NCBI GenBank assembly: GCA_964414785.1
Contig: CAYPXZ010000003.1
Span: 1 to 64,000, forward strand
DNA: 64,000 nucleotides
Source: Palsa-1447 sp964414785
GTDB taxonomy: Bacteria; Verrucomicrobiota; Verrucomicrobiia; Opitutales; Opitutaceae
Direction: 5' to 3'
The position numbers and the translations under genes are program-made. The notes beneath the pieces were generated by a model, which worked only from the letters and a program-made list of their open reading frames with translations, was not told where the DNA came from and made no database searches. Below are positions 25,467 to 34,747 of the stretch, one piece after another (the first letter of the stretch is position 1; each line of letters starts with the position of its first letter).

Positions 25467-27247
25467 CCGCCCGCCCGCGCACGACGCAGGAACTGATCCA
25501 CTGGCTTGAGGTGGGCGGCGGCGCGAGGTGGATACTCATGGGGGCGCTCCTCTTCTGCGGGCTGGGGGTCTCGCTGGTCGTCTCGTGGAGGCAGTTCCAC
25601 GGCGCGGCGAGCGAGGCGACGCTTGTCCAGGCCGACATGGCCAGGCAGCTTGCCGAGGGCCGGGGGTTCACGACCAACGTCAACTACCCCCAGGCGGCGG
25701 CCTACCTGGGCCTGCGCGGGGTGCGCTTCGACCCGGCGACCCCCTATCCCGAGGTGTACCAGGCCCCGCTCTATTCGGTCGTGATCGCCGCGGCGCTTCG
25801 CCTCCTGCCCCACTCGGCGAGGGCCGCCCTCTTCGCCGCGGCCCCGGCGCCGCCGTACGGCTACGGCGCCGACTACCTGCTCCTCACCCTGAACCTCGTC
25901 CTCTTCGGGCTCGCGCTCTGGCTGGCGTTCGACCTGGCCCGCAGGCTCTTCAGCGCTCCCGCGGGCTGGCTCGCCGCGCTGGGCCTCTTCGTCTCGGTGC
26001 CGGTGTGGCAGCAGGTCGTCGCGGTGAACGGCACCGCGCTCATGATGGTGCTGTCCCTGGGGGCATTCCAGGCATGGTGGAGGGTCGAGTCCGCGGCCGA
26101 CCTGCGGAGTGCGGCGCCCGCAGCGGTCGCCCTGGGGGTGCTCTGCGGGCTGCTCTTTCTCACCGAGTACTCCTCGGGGATCCTCATCGTCGTGGCCGGC
26201 GCGGGGATCGCCCTGCGGTTCGCAAACGCCGGCCGGGGGCGGGCGCTGTGCCTGCTCCTGGGAGGGTTTGCGCTCGTTGCTGCGCCCTGGGTGGCGCGCA
26301 ACCTATCGGTCACGGGGCTGCCCACCGGCCTCGCCCTGCAGAACATCGCCCTCAAGGCCGGGGACTCGACCGCGGAGCCGTCGGTCGTCCGCGCGACGCT
26401 CTCCGCCAGGCTTCCGCCCATCGAGCTCAACAAGCTCTCAAACAAGGTCCTGACCACGATCCAGGAGACGCTCAGGTCGCGCGCGTGGTCCGGCGGTTCG
26501 ATGTGGTTCGCCGCGTTCTTCGCGGCGGGTTGGCTCTATGTCTTCAAGTCGGGGCCCGTCAACCGGCTGCGGTGGCTCTTCGTGGTGTCGCTCCTCGCCC
26601 TGGTGGGATCCCAGGCCACGTTCAACTCCGGCGAGAGCGAGCGCCAGGCGGTCGCCTGGCTTTCTCCGCTCGTCATCGTCTTCGGGGCGGGGTTCTTCTT
26701 CGTCCTTCTCTCGAGCAATGCCGTGCTGGGGGCCTGGCCGCGCCTCTGCGCGGGCGCGCTCCTCACGCTCCAGGCCCTCCCGCTGGCCCATGACGCCCTG
26801 GATCCCCACTGGCTCCATTTCCAGTACCCCCCGTATTTTCCCCAGCTGATGCAGGGGATGCGGCGCCAACTCGACGCGTCGGACGCCGCGGGGCGCTTCG
26901 GGCTCATGGCCGACGTCCCGGCGGGCCTCGCCTGGTATGGCCAGACGAGGGTTTGGGCGCAGCCCGCCACGCTGCGGGACTTCTACGCCGTCCAGGTCGA
27001 GCAGCCGACCGGCGAGCTGCTGCTGACGCCGAAGACGCTCGACCGCCCCTTCTTTTCGGACCTGAACGCCAAGCCCAAGACCCCTGGGTTCCTGACGGCC
27101 GCGATACCCAGGATAGGGGAGTGGGGAGAGGTCTATGGAGGCCTCCTGACGGGGACATTTCCCCGGGAATTCCCCCTTTCGGCCCCCCGCAAGGTCACCG
27201 AGGACCTCTATGTCCTCTTCAATTCATCATTGTCCTCGGGACGATAG
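25463..27247 (+). CDS. Polytopic membrane protein, GT39/ArnT-like glycosyltransferase
   Basis: 594 aa with about ten hydrophobic helices over the first 450 residues and a soluble C-terminal part. After the first helix, a loop with EATLVQADMARQLAEGRGFT resembles the acidic first periplasmic loop of GT-C enzymes, which transfer sugars from polyprenyl phosphates. The family assignment rests on this layout rather than on a decisive motif. It is coupled to the NtrC-like gene by an ATGA overlap and lies upstream of an outer-membrane barrel and a BY-kinase, which points to exopolysaccharide or cell-surface glycan work. Confidence 0.7.
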   Translation: MTARPRTTQELIHWLEVGGGARWILMGALLFCGLGVSLVVSWRQFHGAASEATLVQADMARQLAEGRGFTTNVNYPQAAAYLGLRGVRFDPATPYPEVYQAPLYSVVIAAALRLLPHSARAALFAAAPAPPYGYGADYLLLTLNLVLFGLALWLAFDLARRLFSAPAGWLAALGLFVSVPVWQQVVAVNGTALMMVLSLGAFQAWWRVESAADLRSAAPAAVALGVLCGLLFLTEYSSGILIVVAGAGIALRFANAGRGRALCLLLGGFALVAAPWVARNLSVTGLPTGLALQNIALKAGDSTAEPSVVRATLSARLPPIELNKLSNKVLTTIQETLRSRAWSGGSMWFAAFFAAGWLYVFKSGPVNRLRWLFVVSLLALVGSQATFNSGESERQAVAWLSPLVIVFGAGFFFVLLSSNAVLGAWPRLCAGALLTLQALPLAHDALDPHWLHFQYPPYFPQLMQGMRRQLDASDAAGRFGLMADVPAGLAWYGQTRVWAQPATLRDFYAVQVEQPTGELLLTPKTLDRPFFSDLNAKPKTPGFLTAAIPRIGEWGEVYGGLLTGTFPREFPLSAPRKVTEDLYVLFNSSLSSGR

Positions 27248-27336
27248 GGATGTCACGATTTGCCGTCGCTTAACTATTTGGTCTTGCCAGTAATTAACAA
27301 AATGGCAGCGTGGCGGTCGATTTCCGGCGGCTACTA

Positions 27337-28518
27337 ATGAGACTTTCGCGAGCCATCACCCTGGGTTCGTCCCTGTGCCTCTGCGCGGCTGCGCGGGGCG
27401 TCTACGCGCCCATTCCCGACCAGGAGCAGGGCAAGGACCTCACGCTGTCTCTGGAGGCAGGCATCACCTATAACAGCAATATCTTCGGGGCGGCCACGGG
27501 TGCGATCAGCAGCGTCGTCTACGAAGTGTCGCCGAAGGTGACCTGGAACACCTCCGTCACCGACCAGACCTTCTTCTCGGCCTCTTTCCACCCGACGCTT
27601 GATTATTTCGACAACCGGCCCGGCAGCAAGACCGTGTACAGCCAGGCGATCGACGCGCGTTTGGCCCATGCCTTCTCCAAGACCTCGACCCTGGACCTGA
27701 GCGACGACTATTCGTACAACCAGAACCCTGAGGCGCTCCTGAACGGCGTGGCCGTCAATTCGGACCAGACGCTCCAGAGCAACGAGTTCAACGGGCGGTT
27801 CTCGTTCACGCCCACGGAGAAGCTCGGCTTGGTCCTCAAGGCGCGCAGCGTGTACTACGACTACACGAACGCGGCGCTTGGCTTCCAGCTCAACCGATTC
27901 GAGAACCTCTACGGCGCCGAGGCCGACTTCGCCATGCTGCCGGACGTGAAGCTGGCGGGCGAGTACCGCCACCAGGACGTCGACTACAGCAACAACGCCT
28001 CGACCAATAACAAGCACTCCGACTTCCTGATGGCCGGCTTCGACTACGCCGCCGGCCCGAAGATGACGGCGAGCATGCGTCTGGGCGGTGAGTACCGCCA
28101 GACCGAGGGGATCGGCCACACGACGAGCCCCTACGCCGAGTTCTCCGACAAGTACGACTACGCAAAGGGATCCTTCATCAGCATGGGCTACTCCTACAGC
28201 CTCGATGAGACGTCGGACCCGGTCCATTACCTGGACGAGAAGACCAACCGGTTCTTCGTCAACATCCAGCATGCCGTGAGCCCGCTGGTCGTCGCATCGG
28301 CCTCCATCGACTACGAGCCGTCGACCCTCGTCGGTCGCCCGGGGCAGTCGGGGGACGTGAGCGAGGACTCCACGCACGCGGGCGTCGCGCTGACCTACAT
28401 CCCCACGAAGAACTGGACGGTTTCCGCATCCTACGACTACGACGATGTCAGCTCGGGTGTCGCGGCCCGCGCGCTGAACAGATCCCGAATCGGCCTGAGT
28501 GCCACCGTGGTGTACTGA
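27337..28518 (+). CDS. Outer-membrane beta-barrel protein of an exopolysaccharide locus
   Basis: 393 aa from the ATG at 27337. A signal peptide (MRLSRAITLGSSLCLCAAARGVYA) precedes repeated amphipathic beta strands with aromatic girdles (for example SLEAGITYNSNIFG, DLSDDYSYNQNPEALLNG, WTVSASYDYDDVS), ending in a C-terminal strand GLSATVVY. This resembles the beta-barrel porin type 2 proteins often found beside Wzz/BY-kinase genes. An in-frame GTG at 27310 would add nine residues but spoils the signal peptide. The 62-89 bases upstream are AT-richer and may hold a promoter, though no clear boxes are seen. Confidence 0.82.
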   Translation: MRLSRAITLGSSLCLCAAARGVYAPIPDQEQGKDLTLSLEAGITYNSNIFGAATGAISSVVYEVSPKVTWNTSVTDQTFFSASFHPTLDYFDNRPGSKTVYSQAIDARLAHAFSKTSTLDLSDDYSYNQNPEALLNGVAVNSDQTLQSNEFNGRFSFTPTEKLGLVLKARSVYYDYTNAALGFQLNRFENLYGAEADFAMLPDVKLAGEYRHQDVDYSNNASTNNKHSDFLMAGFDYAAGPKMTASMRLGGEYRQTEGIGHTTSPYAEFSDKYDYAKGSFISMGYSYSLDETSDPVHYLDEKTNRFFVNIQHAVSPLVVASASIDYEPSTLVGRPGQSGDVSEDSTHAGVALTYIPTKNWTVSASYDYDDVSSGVAARALNRSRIGLSATVVY

Positions 28519-28564
28519 CACCGCCGGGACGTTCCGCCCACCGGGGGACCCCACCATCGTAACC

Positions 28565-30703
28565 ATGGCTTCGTCATCCGGCCCGAAGGAGAGCGCCTCC
28601 CTTGCAGATCTGGTCAAGGTCCTTAGGCTGCGCCTGCCTCTGATCGCCCTGATCGTGAGCCTGGTCTTCGTGACCACAATGGCGGTCACGGCGTTCCTGC
28701 CGAGGTGGTACCTGGCGACGACCAAGGTCCGGGTGGAGAAGCCCGAGAGCGACGTGAAGCTCTTCCAGGCCCAGGGCAGCAGCGCCTACGACCCCTATTT
28801 CCTGCAGGATCAGTTCAAGATCATGCAGAACGAGAGGATCATCTATCCGGTGATCGAGAAGCTCGGCCTCAACTCCAGACTCGCCGCCGCGGCAGGGGCC
28901 CCTGGGGTGACCCTTTCCTCGGACCTCACGTATAAGTACATCGTCAACAAGATGCTGAGGGTCGAGTCCCAGCGGAGCTCGTCGCTGATCGACATCAACG
29001 TGTACGCCCAGGAGCCGGTCCTTGCGGCTGAGATCGCCAACGAGATCGCGCGGGTGTACTCCGACGACCGCATCTCGCAGGCGACCTCGCAGCAGAGCGA
29101 GGGGATCGCGCAGCTGCGCAAGGAGATGGCGCTCCAGGAGGACGCCGTCAAAAGGCAGCGCGACGCGGTCGAGAAGCTCCGCAAGGACCTGAACATCTCG
29201 GGCGTCGACCTGAACGTGAAGTACTCGGACATGGAGATCGAGACCCTCAGGCAGATGCAGAACTCGCTCATCGCCCTTCGGGTGGACGCGATAGGAAGGA
29301 AGACCCGGTGGGAGCGGTTCAGGAACATCCCCGTCGAGGACCGGATGAGCCTCGTCAACTCCGAGCTCATTCCCGACCAGAACATCCAGAACCTGCTCCA
29401 GGCCTACCTGATCGCCGACCAGAAGGTGACCCAGCTCAAGGCCCGCCTCGGGGAGGCGCATCCCGACCTGGTCGCCTCCATAGAGAACCGCGCCAAGATA
29501 AAGGAGCAGCTCGAGGCGCTCCTCAGGGGGTACGAGAGCGGCCTTGAGAACTCCTACAAGGAGGCCGAGGCGAGGGTCGATGAGCTGGAGAACCAGCTCG
29601 CGAAGGCCAAGGTCGACCAGATCCTCTCGGCGCGCGACCGGATGCGGCCCTTCGAGGAGGCCGCGCAGAGGCTCGAGGACGAGACCCGCCTCTACACGAC
29701 CCTGCGCCTCACGCTCCGCCAGCGTGAAATCGACTTCCAGGTCCCCAAGCGCACGATCGAGATCCTGAACACGGCCGAGCCGGCGCGCAGGCCGAGCAAG
29801 CCGAGCCTGCTCCTAAACAGCATCAGCGCGGTGGTCTTCGGCCTATTGCTCGGGATCGGGGTCGCCCTGGTCCTCGAGTACTTCGACACGAGCCTGCGCG
29901 ACGTGGCCGACATCGAGGGCAAGCTCAAGGTCCCTGTCCTCGGCATCATCCCGCACAACAAGGACCCCATGGGCCCCGGCCGCGACGAGCCCGAGGAGGC
30001 GGAGCCCTACCGCGTCCTCCACACGAACCTGAACCTCGCGGTGAAGGCGGGGCAGTCGGCCGTCCTTGTCGTGTTCTCAGCGGGTCCCGCCGAAGGCAAG
30101 AGCACCACCATCTGCAGGCTGGCCCACCTCATGGGGGCCTATGGCGAGCGGGTCCTCCTCATTGACGGGGACCTGCGCCGGCCCGCGCAGCACAACCTTG
30201 CAGGCTGCCCGAGGTCCCCCGGCCTGAGCGACGTCCTTTCGGGCAGGTGCGAGGTCGACGCCGCCATCCGCAAGGCGGTCGCGCCGGGGCTCGACCTTCT
30301 GACGAGCGGCGGCATGCCGGGATTCACGTTGAGCCTTGTCTATGCGAACCGCCTTCGCGAGCTCCTTGCGACCCTCAGGGGCCGCTACGACCGGATCCTC
30401 CTGGATTCGCCCCCGATCATCGGGGTCAGCGACTCAAGCGTGCTAGCGGGTGTCTCCGACGGGGCGCTGCTCCTCATCCAGCACAGGCGCAACCCGGCGA
30501 GCATGGTGATGAGGGCCCAGCAGACGATCCTAGCCCTCAAGGTTCCCCTCCTGGGGGCGGTCCTGACCCAGGTCCCGCGTGGTTCCGGCGAGGACTACGG
30601 CTACTACACCCAGGCGTATTCGTATTACCGGTCCGAGCATTCGGGGGAGTCCCGCCGCGACAAGAAGGCGGCCGCGAAGGGGGATAGCCTCGACCTCGGA
30701 TAA
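28565..30703 (+). CDS. Wzz-type chain-length protein fused to a bacterial tyrosine kinase
   Basis: 712 aa. A Wzz domain with a membrane helix near residues 20-45, a long periplasmic coiled coil (about 190-400, with a GNVR-like segment FQVPKRTIEILNTAEPARRP) and a second helix near 420-440 lead to a cytoplasmic BY-kinase. That has Walker A GPAEGKSTT (from residue 507), Walker A' LLIDGDLRRPAQ and Walker B RILLDSPP. The tail has a tyrosine cluster, EDYGYYTQAYSYYRSEH, the autophosphorylation site of this family. It should set polymer length and export of an exopolysaccharide. No Wza export gene is in the window. Confidence 0.93.
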   Translation: MASSSGPKESASLADLVKVLRLRLPLIALIVSLVFVTTMAVTAFLPRWYLATTKVRVEKPESDVKLFQAQGSSAYDPYFLQDQFKIMQNERIIYPVIEKLGLNSRLAAAAGAPGVTLSSDLTYKYIVNKMLRVESQRSSSLIDINVYAQEPVLAAEIANEIARVYSDDRISQATSQQSEGIAQLRKEMALQEDAVKRQRDAVEKLRKDLNISGVDLNVKYSDMEIETLRQMQNSLIALRVDAIGRKTRWERFRNIPVEDRMSLVNSELIPDQNIQNLLQAYLIADQKVTQLKARLGEAHPDLVASIENRAKIKEQLEALLRGYESGLENSYKEAEARVDELENQLAKAKVDQILSARDRMRPFEEAAQRLEDETRLYTTLRLTLRQREIDFQVPKRTIEILNTAEPARRPSKPSLLLNSISAVVFGLLLGIGVALVLEYFDTSLRDVADIEGKLKVPVLGIIPHNKDPMGPGRDEPEEAEPYRVLHTNLNLAVKAGQSAVLVVFSAGPAEGKSTTICRLAHLMGAYGERVLLIDGDLRRPAQHNLAGCPRSPGLSDVLSGRCEVDAAIRKAVAPGLDLLTSGGMPGFTLSLVYANRLRELLATLRGRYDRILLDSPPIIGVSDSSVLAGVSDGALLLIQHRRNPASMVMRAQQTILALKVPLLGAVLTQVPRGSGEDYGYYTQAYSYYRSEHSGESRRDKKAAAKGDSLDLG

Positions 30704-30736
30704 GGGGAGGCCCTCGCTAACCCCCCGTCCGTAGGC

Positions 30737-31054
30737 TCACCTCAGTCCGCCGTGCAACCGGCCGAACGTATGGGCTAGCATGAGCGAAAGGGCCAGGATG
30801 CCCGCGCCAAGGACAAGAACATGGCGGGTCGTGCGCAGCTCGAACTTTCCGACCCGGCAGACGAGCAGATAGGCCACGGCGAGGTTGAATAGCCCCCAAA
30901 GGACATTGACCGTCGAGGACGACAGTCCTTCGCCGGGAGGGCTCGCGAACGGGCTCTGAAACGCATTGCCCGAGAGGCCGTTGCTGAGGTGGGGAAGCGC
31001 GTTCGCAAGGAAGGCGCCGCCGAAGAAATAGGAGACGTAATGGTACCAGCGCAT
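30737..31054 (-). CDS. Small integral membrane protein, function unknown
   Basis: 105 aa with three hydrophobic segments. It begins MRWYHYVSYFFGGAFLANAL and contains PHLSNGLSG and STVNVLWGLFNLAVAYLLV, a pattern I associate with a widespread family of small uncharacterised membrane proteins. A start at 31105 would add 17 mostly charged residues; the ATG at 31054 fits the hydrophobic beginning better. It converges with the BY-kinase gene and diverges from tRNA-Gly. Confidence 0.75.
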   Translation of the reverse strand: MRWYHYVSYFFGGAFLANALPHLSNGLSGNAFQSPFASPPGEGLSSSTVNVLWGLFNLAVAYLLVCRVGKFELRTTRHVLVLGAGILALSLMLAHTFGRLHGGLR

Positions 31055-31138
31055 GGCAGCCGGATACTCGGTCGCGATCGCCCCCCGGTCAAACCGCCGC
31101 TTCATTCCACCGGGCCCGCCGGACGACCCCAAATGATG

Positions 31139-31167
31139 TTGACGGCGGGAAGGGGGGGCAATCTCAT
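31139..31167 (+). promoter_or_regulatory. Candidate promoter of tRNA-Gly
   Basis: TTGACG (31139-31144) is a good -35 box. The hexamer 17 bases later (TCTCAT, 31162-31167) is a poor -10 box but at the right distance to start transcription a few bases before the mature tRNA. Confidence 0.3.
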
Positions 31168-31180
31168 GACCCCCTGATTT

Positions 31181-31256
<76 letters not shown>

Positions 31257-31616
31257 TTTACACAAAGACCCCTGGTGGCGACACTTGGGGTCTTTCTGCG
31301 TCTAAGTGCGACAGATGGATGAAGATGCGAGAGATCCCGTTTCTCGCTCATTTACGACTGGCTGTGACTGGAAAAGGCCTTCTGCAACCCAAAGATGTGT
31401 CCGAATCAACGGGTACGCTGCTAATCGAACATAAGCGGTTGCGGCATACCCTGTGGATGGAGGCTCTGCGCGGGCCCAATCTATCTGCTGGATGGGCACG
31501 CGTTTCGCTTTATTCTCGGCAAGAATTTGACCCCAAGTTTTTTGCGATTGGCCACGTAATTAATGCGAACCGCGGAGATGGTCTTGTCCTCCAGATCGAT
31601 TGGCTGAAACCTGCCA
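31257..31616. other. Non-coding stretch after tRNA-Gly with island-arm repeat
   Basis: About 360 bases with no convincing gene. Bases from 31297 (a 14-base identical string TGCGTCTAAGTGCG) to about 31425 show clear but diverged similarity to 33386-33510, as expected for the arm of an attachment site. A 53-codon minus-strand ORF (31481-31639) is open but unsupported. Base composition is visibly lower in GC than the flanking chromosome. Confidence 0.6.
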
Positions 31617-31619
31617 TTG

Positions 31620-32021
31620 GTGTCTCGACGAATCGCCATTTTTTCCCTGCTAAGCGCTTGGTTTTGCGCGAGCGGAGCGATGCTGGATATTGCCCAGGTG
31701 TTTGCATGGGGAAGAATGTTCACAGGCTATGTTCGGTGTGAACCGATTGTTGAGGCGGCTAAGGAGACTTTCGATCCGGCTAAGCCGTGCGCCATCTGTT
31801 TGGCCGTGGGCAAAGCCCGTGAGGCGTCAAGCAATCATGCCCCTTCACCACCGTCTGCGGGAGCTGAAAAGATGGTTCTAATTTTTGACCGTCCAGCGGA
31901 GTTTGTCCCTGTGGAAATGCTGGATGCGTGGCCCACATTTTTGGGCAACGTTGCGTCCTCGCTAGATGGAGGAGTACCGGTCCCCCCGCCACGCGGGACG
32001 CCGGTCAGAAGCCTAGCCTGA
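31620..32021 (+). CDS. Exported protein with CxxC motif, DUF2946-like
   Basis: 133 aa from a GTG (a TTG one codon upstream also works). A hydrophobic N-terminal segment (IAIFSLLSAWFCASGAMLDI) is followed by FDPAKPCAICLAVGKAREA, whose Cys-x-x-Cys is set in a Pro-rich context, and a C-terminal part rich in proline (PVPPPRGTP). The pattern resembles small proteins of the DUF2946 kind found next to outer-membrane metal transporters. It lies 108 bases upstream of an outer-membrane protein with its own Cys cluster. There is no good ribosome site. It is in the lower-GC island. Confidence 0.65.
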   Translation: MSRRIAIFSLLSAWFCASGAMLDIAQVFAWGRMFTGYVRCEPIVEAAKETFDPAKPCAICLAVGKAREASSNHAPSPPSAGAEKMVLIFDRPAEFVPVEMLDAWPTFLGNVASSLDGGVPVPPPRGTPVRSLA

Positions 32022-32129
32022 CGCTCGCAAATCGCCTGTGCGGCGATGCGGCTTGCCGGTATCTGCCCGGCGTGCGTTCGCACGCGCGGCTCGTTTTCTT
32101 CGCCGATATGAATCCCTCATCATATTCAC

Positions 32130-33107
32130 ATGAATTCCTCTGCTCCCAAAAACACACTCCTTTGGTCTCTTCCGGCAACGCTAACAGCGCTCACAGCGCT
32201 AACTTCAACCGCATACAGCTGCTCGGTCTGCGGCTGTTCCCTAAGTTCAGACTGGGCTGCTCAAGGCTACGGCATGACACCCGGCTTCGAAGAATCGGTC
32301 AATTTCCAGTATTACAATCAGGACAACCTTAGAAATGGTACTGGAAGTGCCGATAGGAGCCTCTATCCCTTTCCGAACGATCAGGAGATTCAACAGGACA
32401 CCCTGACCCGGGGGTCTACGTTGGGGCTAGACTATGTTGCGACACCGAATTGGGGCTTCGACCTACAAATCCCGTACTTCGACCGCTTCCACAGCACAAT
32501 CGCTCCGGGTGACATGCAGATTTCAGAGTCCCATGCGGACGGGATCGGCGATATTCGACTGTTGGCGCGTTACCAGATGTTTCACACGTCCAAGAGCTTT
32601 GGGATTCAATTTGGACTCAAGTTGCCAACGGGCGAATTCAATCAAAATTTTGTCGCTGGACCCCAAGCGGGGAACCTCGTCGATCGGGGCCTTCAGCTAG
32701 GTACCGGAACGACAGATGCCATACTCGGCGTTTCCTATTTCGGAAGGCCGGTGTCGTATTTGGGTTATTTCGCTCAGGCTACAGTCCAACATGCTTTGGG
32801 ATATCGCGACGGGTTCCTTCCTTCCTCGACGTTGAACCTCAACATCGGCGTAAGGTACCTTAACACGAGCATCGTTACTCCCCTCATTCAATTCAACGCA
32901 CGGTGGGATAGCCGTGAGCGGGGATACTATGCGGATATCGATAACAGCGGTGACGCGGCATTTTATATCAGCCCGGGTCTGACAATGCAGCTCGGAATGA
33001 AGGAGAGCCTTTTTGCCTTCCTCCAGTTGCCCGTATTTCAGCGTGTCAATGGCCTCCAGCTGGATCCGCGCTGGCTGTTATCGATTGGATTCAGATTCAA
33101 AATGTAG
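32130..33107 (+). CDS. Outer-membrane transporter-like barrel with N-terminal CSVCGCS motif
   Basis: 325 aa. A hydrophobic leader (TLLWSLPATLTALTALTSTAYS) precedes CSVCGCSLSSDWAAQGY, so the mature N-terminus carries a cysteine cluster. The rest is a beta-barrel of the Phenol_MetA_deg/transporter type: alternating strands such as LGLDYVATPNWGFDLQIPYF, SFGIQFGLKLPTGEFNQNF and a final LSIGFRFKM. The Cys motif suggests metal contact; nothing in the sequence names a substrate. Codon use is less GC-biased than the flanks, which fits recent acquisition. Confidence 0.8.
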   Translation: MNSSAPKNTLLWSLPATLTALTALTSTAYSCSVCGCSLSSDWAAQGYGMTPGFEESVNFQYYNQDNLRNGTGSADRSLYPFPNDQEIQQDTLTRGSTLGLDYVATPNWGFDLQIPYFDRFHSTIAPGDMQISESHADGIGDIRLLARYQMFHTSKSFGIQFGLKLPTGEFNQNFVAGPQAGNLVDRGLQLGTGTTDAILGVSYFGRPVSYLGYFAQATVQHALGYRDGFLPSSTLNLNIGVRYLNTSIVTPLIQFNARWDSRERGYYADIDNSGDAAFYISPGLTMQLGMKESLFAFLQLPVFQRVNGLQLDPRWLLSIGFRFKM

Positions 33108-33553
33108 CGCCCAACTCCAAAATCGGCGAACGAGTTGCGAACGGAACGCCAGCGGCGCATCCCCGATGCATTTGGAGTGGGCCGCGCATCATACACAAAA
33201 ACTAAGGCGAGCTCATCCAGGACCTGAAATTGAATGTATGTATATGTGAACCTGTGTGTTAGATGGATTGATTCTCAGTCATTGGATTTGTGCCGGTTGG
33301 ATTTCCATGTCGGAGAGTTCGAGTATCCGCGCCCGCTCCATTTTACAAGGAAGCCTCTATGGGTTAATAACTTAGCGGGGCTTTATGCGTCTAAGTGCGG
33401 CGGGTGGACGGAGATCCAAGAGATCCGTATTCTGTTAGTTAATCTGCGACCTGCCGCGACTGGAGAGGATACGCTGCGACCCCAAAATGCGTGTCAATCA
33501 GTGTGCTTGGAGCGTCTATGGTCTCGGCGAGTCCGCCGACAACGCAATGTAGC
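33108..33553. other. Non-coding stretch with internal island junction
   Basis: About 446 bases without a supported gene. The first 200 bases hold nothing recognisable. From 33290 a decayed tRNA 3' half appears, followed by the att-like copy 2 and the arm repeat (33386-33510). It is the junction between the two island modules. Confidence 0.7.
33313..33374 (+). repeat. att-like repeat copy 2: decayed tRNA-Gly 3' end with extended arm
   Basis: GAGAGTTCGAGT and CGCCCGCTCCATTT match the T-arm and acceptor end of tRNA-Gly with a few changes between them. The following bases, TTTTACAAGGA to GGTTAATAACTTAG, also match copy 3 at 35371-35407 almost exactly. Further downstream, 33386-33510 matches the sequence after copy 1. 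Confidence 0.85.
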
Positions 33554-34477
33554 TTAGCGCGCGCTGTACTTGGCGATGGGCGGCCCACGGCCTTGGGGCA
33601 CAATGCAATCGACATCGATGGGTAAATTTTGGGCTGCGCGCGAACTTGAATAGATCCATGTGAATTCTGCCCCAAGTAGAAATATCTGGGCGGAGTAATA
33701 GACCCACAGCAGGACGACAGCCAGCGAGCCCACCGCGCCATAGGCGGACACGACGCTGCTCCGTCCCAGGTAAAGGCCGACAAGCTGTTTGCCGACGGCG
33801 AAGAGCATAGACGTGATGGCCGCTCCGATCCATACGTCCCGCCAACGAACTCCAGTTTGAGGCATGATCTTAAAGATCAACGCGAACAATACCGTGATCA
33901 GGGCAAAGCTTAGGACAAAGTTGAGGACTTGTGCGACAGACTCCCATCCCGCAAACAAAGGCTCCCACCACTTGCCGAGAGCCGAGAGCGCGGCCGAAAC
34001 CAGAAGCGAAACCATTAGCAGGAAGGCTATCGCGAGAATCATTCCGAATGAAAGCAATCGGGCGCGAACAAGCGTGAAGACTCCCGCAGTTCGAGGGGTT
34101 CTCGGAGCCTTCCAAATTCGGTTCAACGAATCCTGGAGCTCGTTGAACACCGACGTGGCGCCTACCAGGAAGACGACAATTCCAATGGTGGCTGCGATTG
34201 AGCGCTGCGACGGATCGCTCGCGCTCGTTATGAGTCCCTCGACGGTCTGTGCGCCAGCCCTTCCCATGAGTCCGGTCAGCTGCGAGACGATCTCTCCGCG
34301 CGCGGCATTAACGCCAAAAAAATACCCTGCCACGGCTGTGACGATCAGCAGTAGCGGAGCAATCGAAAACACCGTGTAAAATGCTAGGGCGGCTCCCATG
34401 CTCGGCGCAAAATCCCCAGCCCAGGAGCTAACGGTCTTCGTGACGAGACTCCACGCGAGGTTGAAGTTCAGTTTCAC
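33554..34477 (-). CDS. YihY/BrkB-family integral membrane protein
   Basis: 307 aa from a GTG at 34477. It has six hydrophobic segments and the family signatures FAPSMGAALAFYTVFSIAPLLLI, GATSVFNELQDSLNRIW and YGAVGSLAVVLLWVYYSAQIFLLGAEFT. The family was once called RNase BN in error; its function is uncertain. The frame is open to an ATG at 34567, but the GTG has an AAGGA ribosome site at a good distance and matches where family members start. It lies in the second module of the tRNA-linked island. Confidence 0.88.
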   Translation of the reverse strand: MKLNFNLAWSLVTKTVSSWAGDFAPSMGAALAFYTVFSIAPLLLIVTAVAGYFFGVNAARGEIVSQLTGLMGRAGAQTVEGLITSASDPSQRSIAATIGIVVFLVGATSVFNELQDSLNRIWKAPRTPRTAGVFTLVRARLLSFGMILAIAFLLMVSLLVSAALSALGKWWEPLFAGWESVAQVLNFVLSFALITVLFALIFKIMPQTGVRWRDVWIGAAITSMLFAVGKQLVGLYLGRSSVVSAYGAVGSLAVVLLWVYYSAQIFLLGAEFTWIYSSSRAAQNLPIDVDCIVPQGRGPPIAKYSAR

Positions 34478-34747
34478 GGCGGATCCTTCGTTGTCCGGAA
34501 TCGGGGGAAACAGTCCTTCATCTTCCATACAAGGACCGGAACTGGTCGCTCGCAGTTCCCATTTCACCGCGGAAAGGGCGTTCCGGACGGACGAACAGGG
34601 GGGTCAGGTCAACACCCCATCACTATGAAGTAAGAGCGATTCTCCGGAACTGCCTGTCATCGCTGGAGTCGGGATCCTTGAAACGAAATAGGGCGATGCG
34701 GGCGGTATCCTCCGCCTTTATCGCTTAAACCCTTAGTCCAATGTGTC

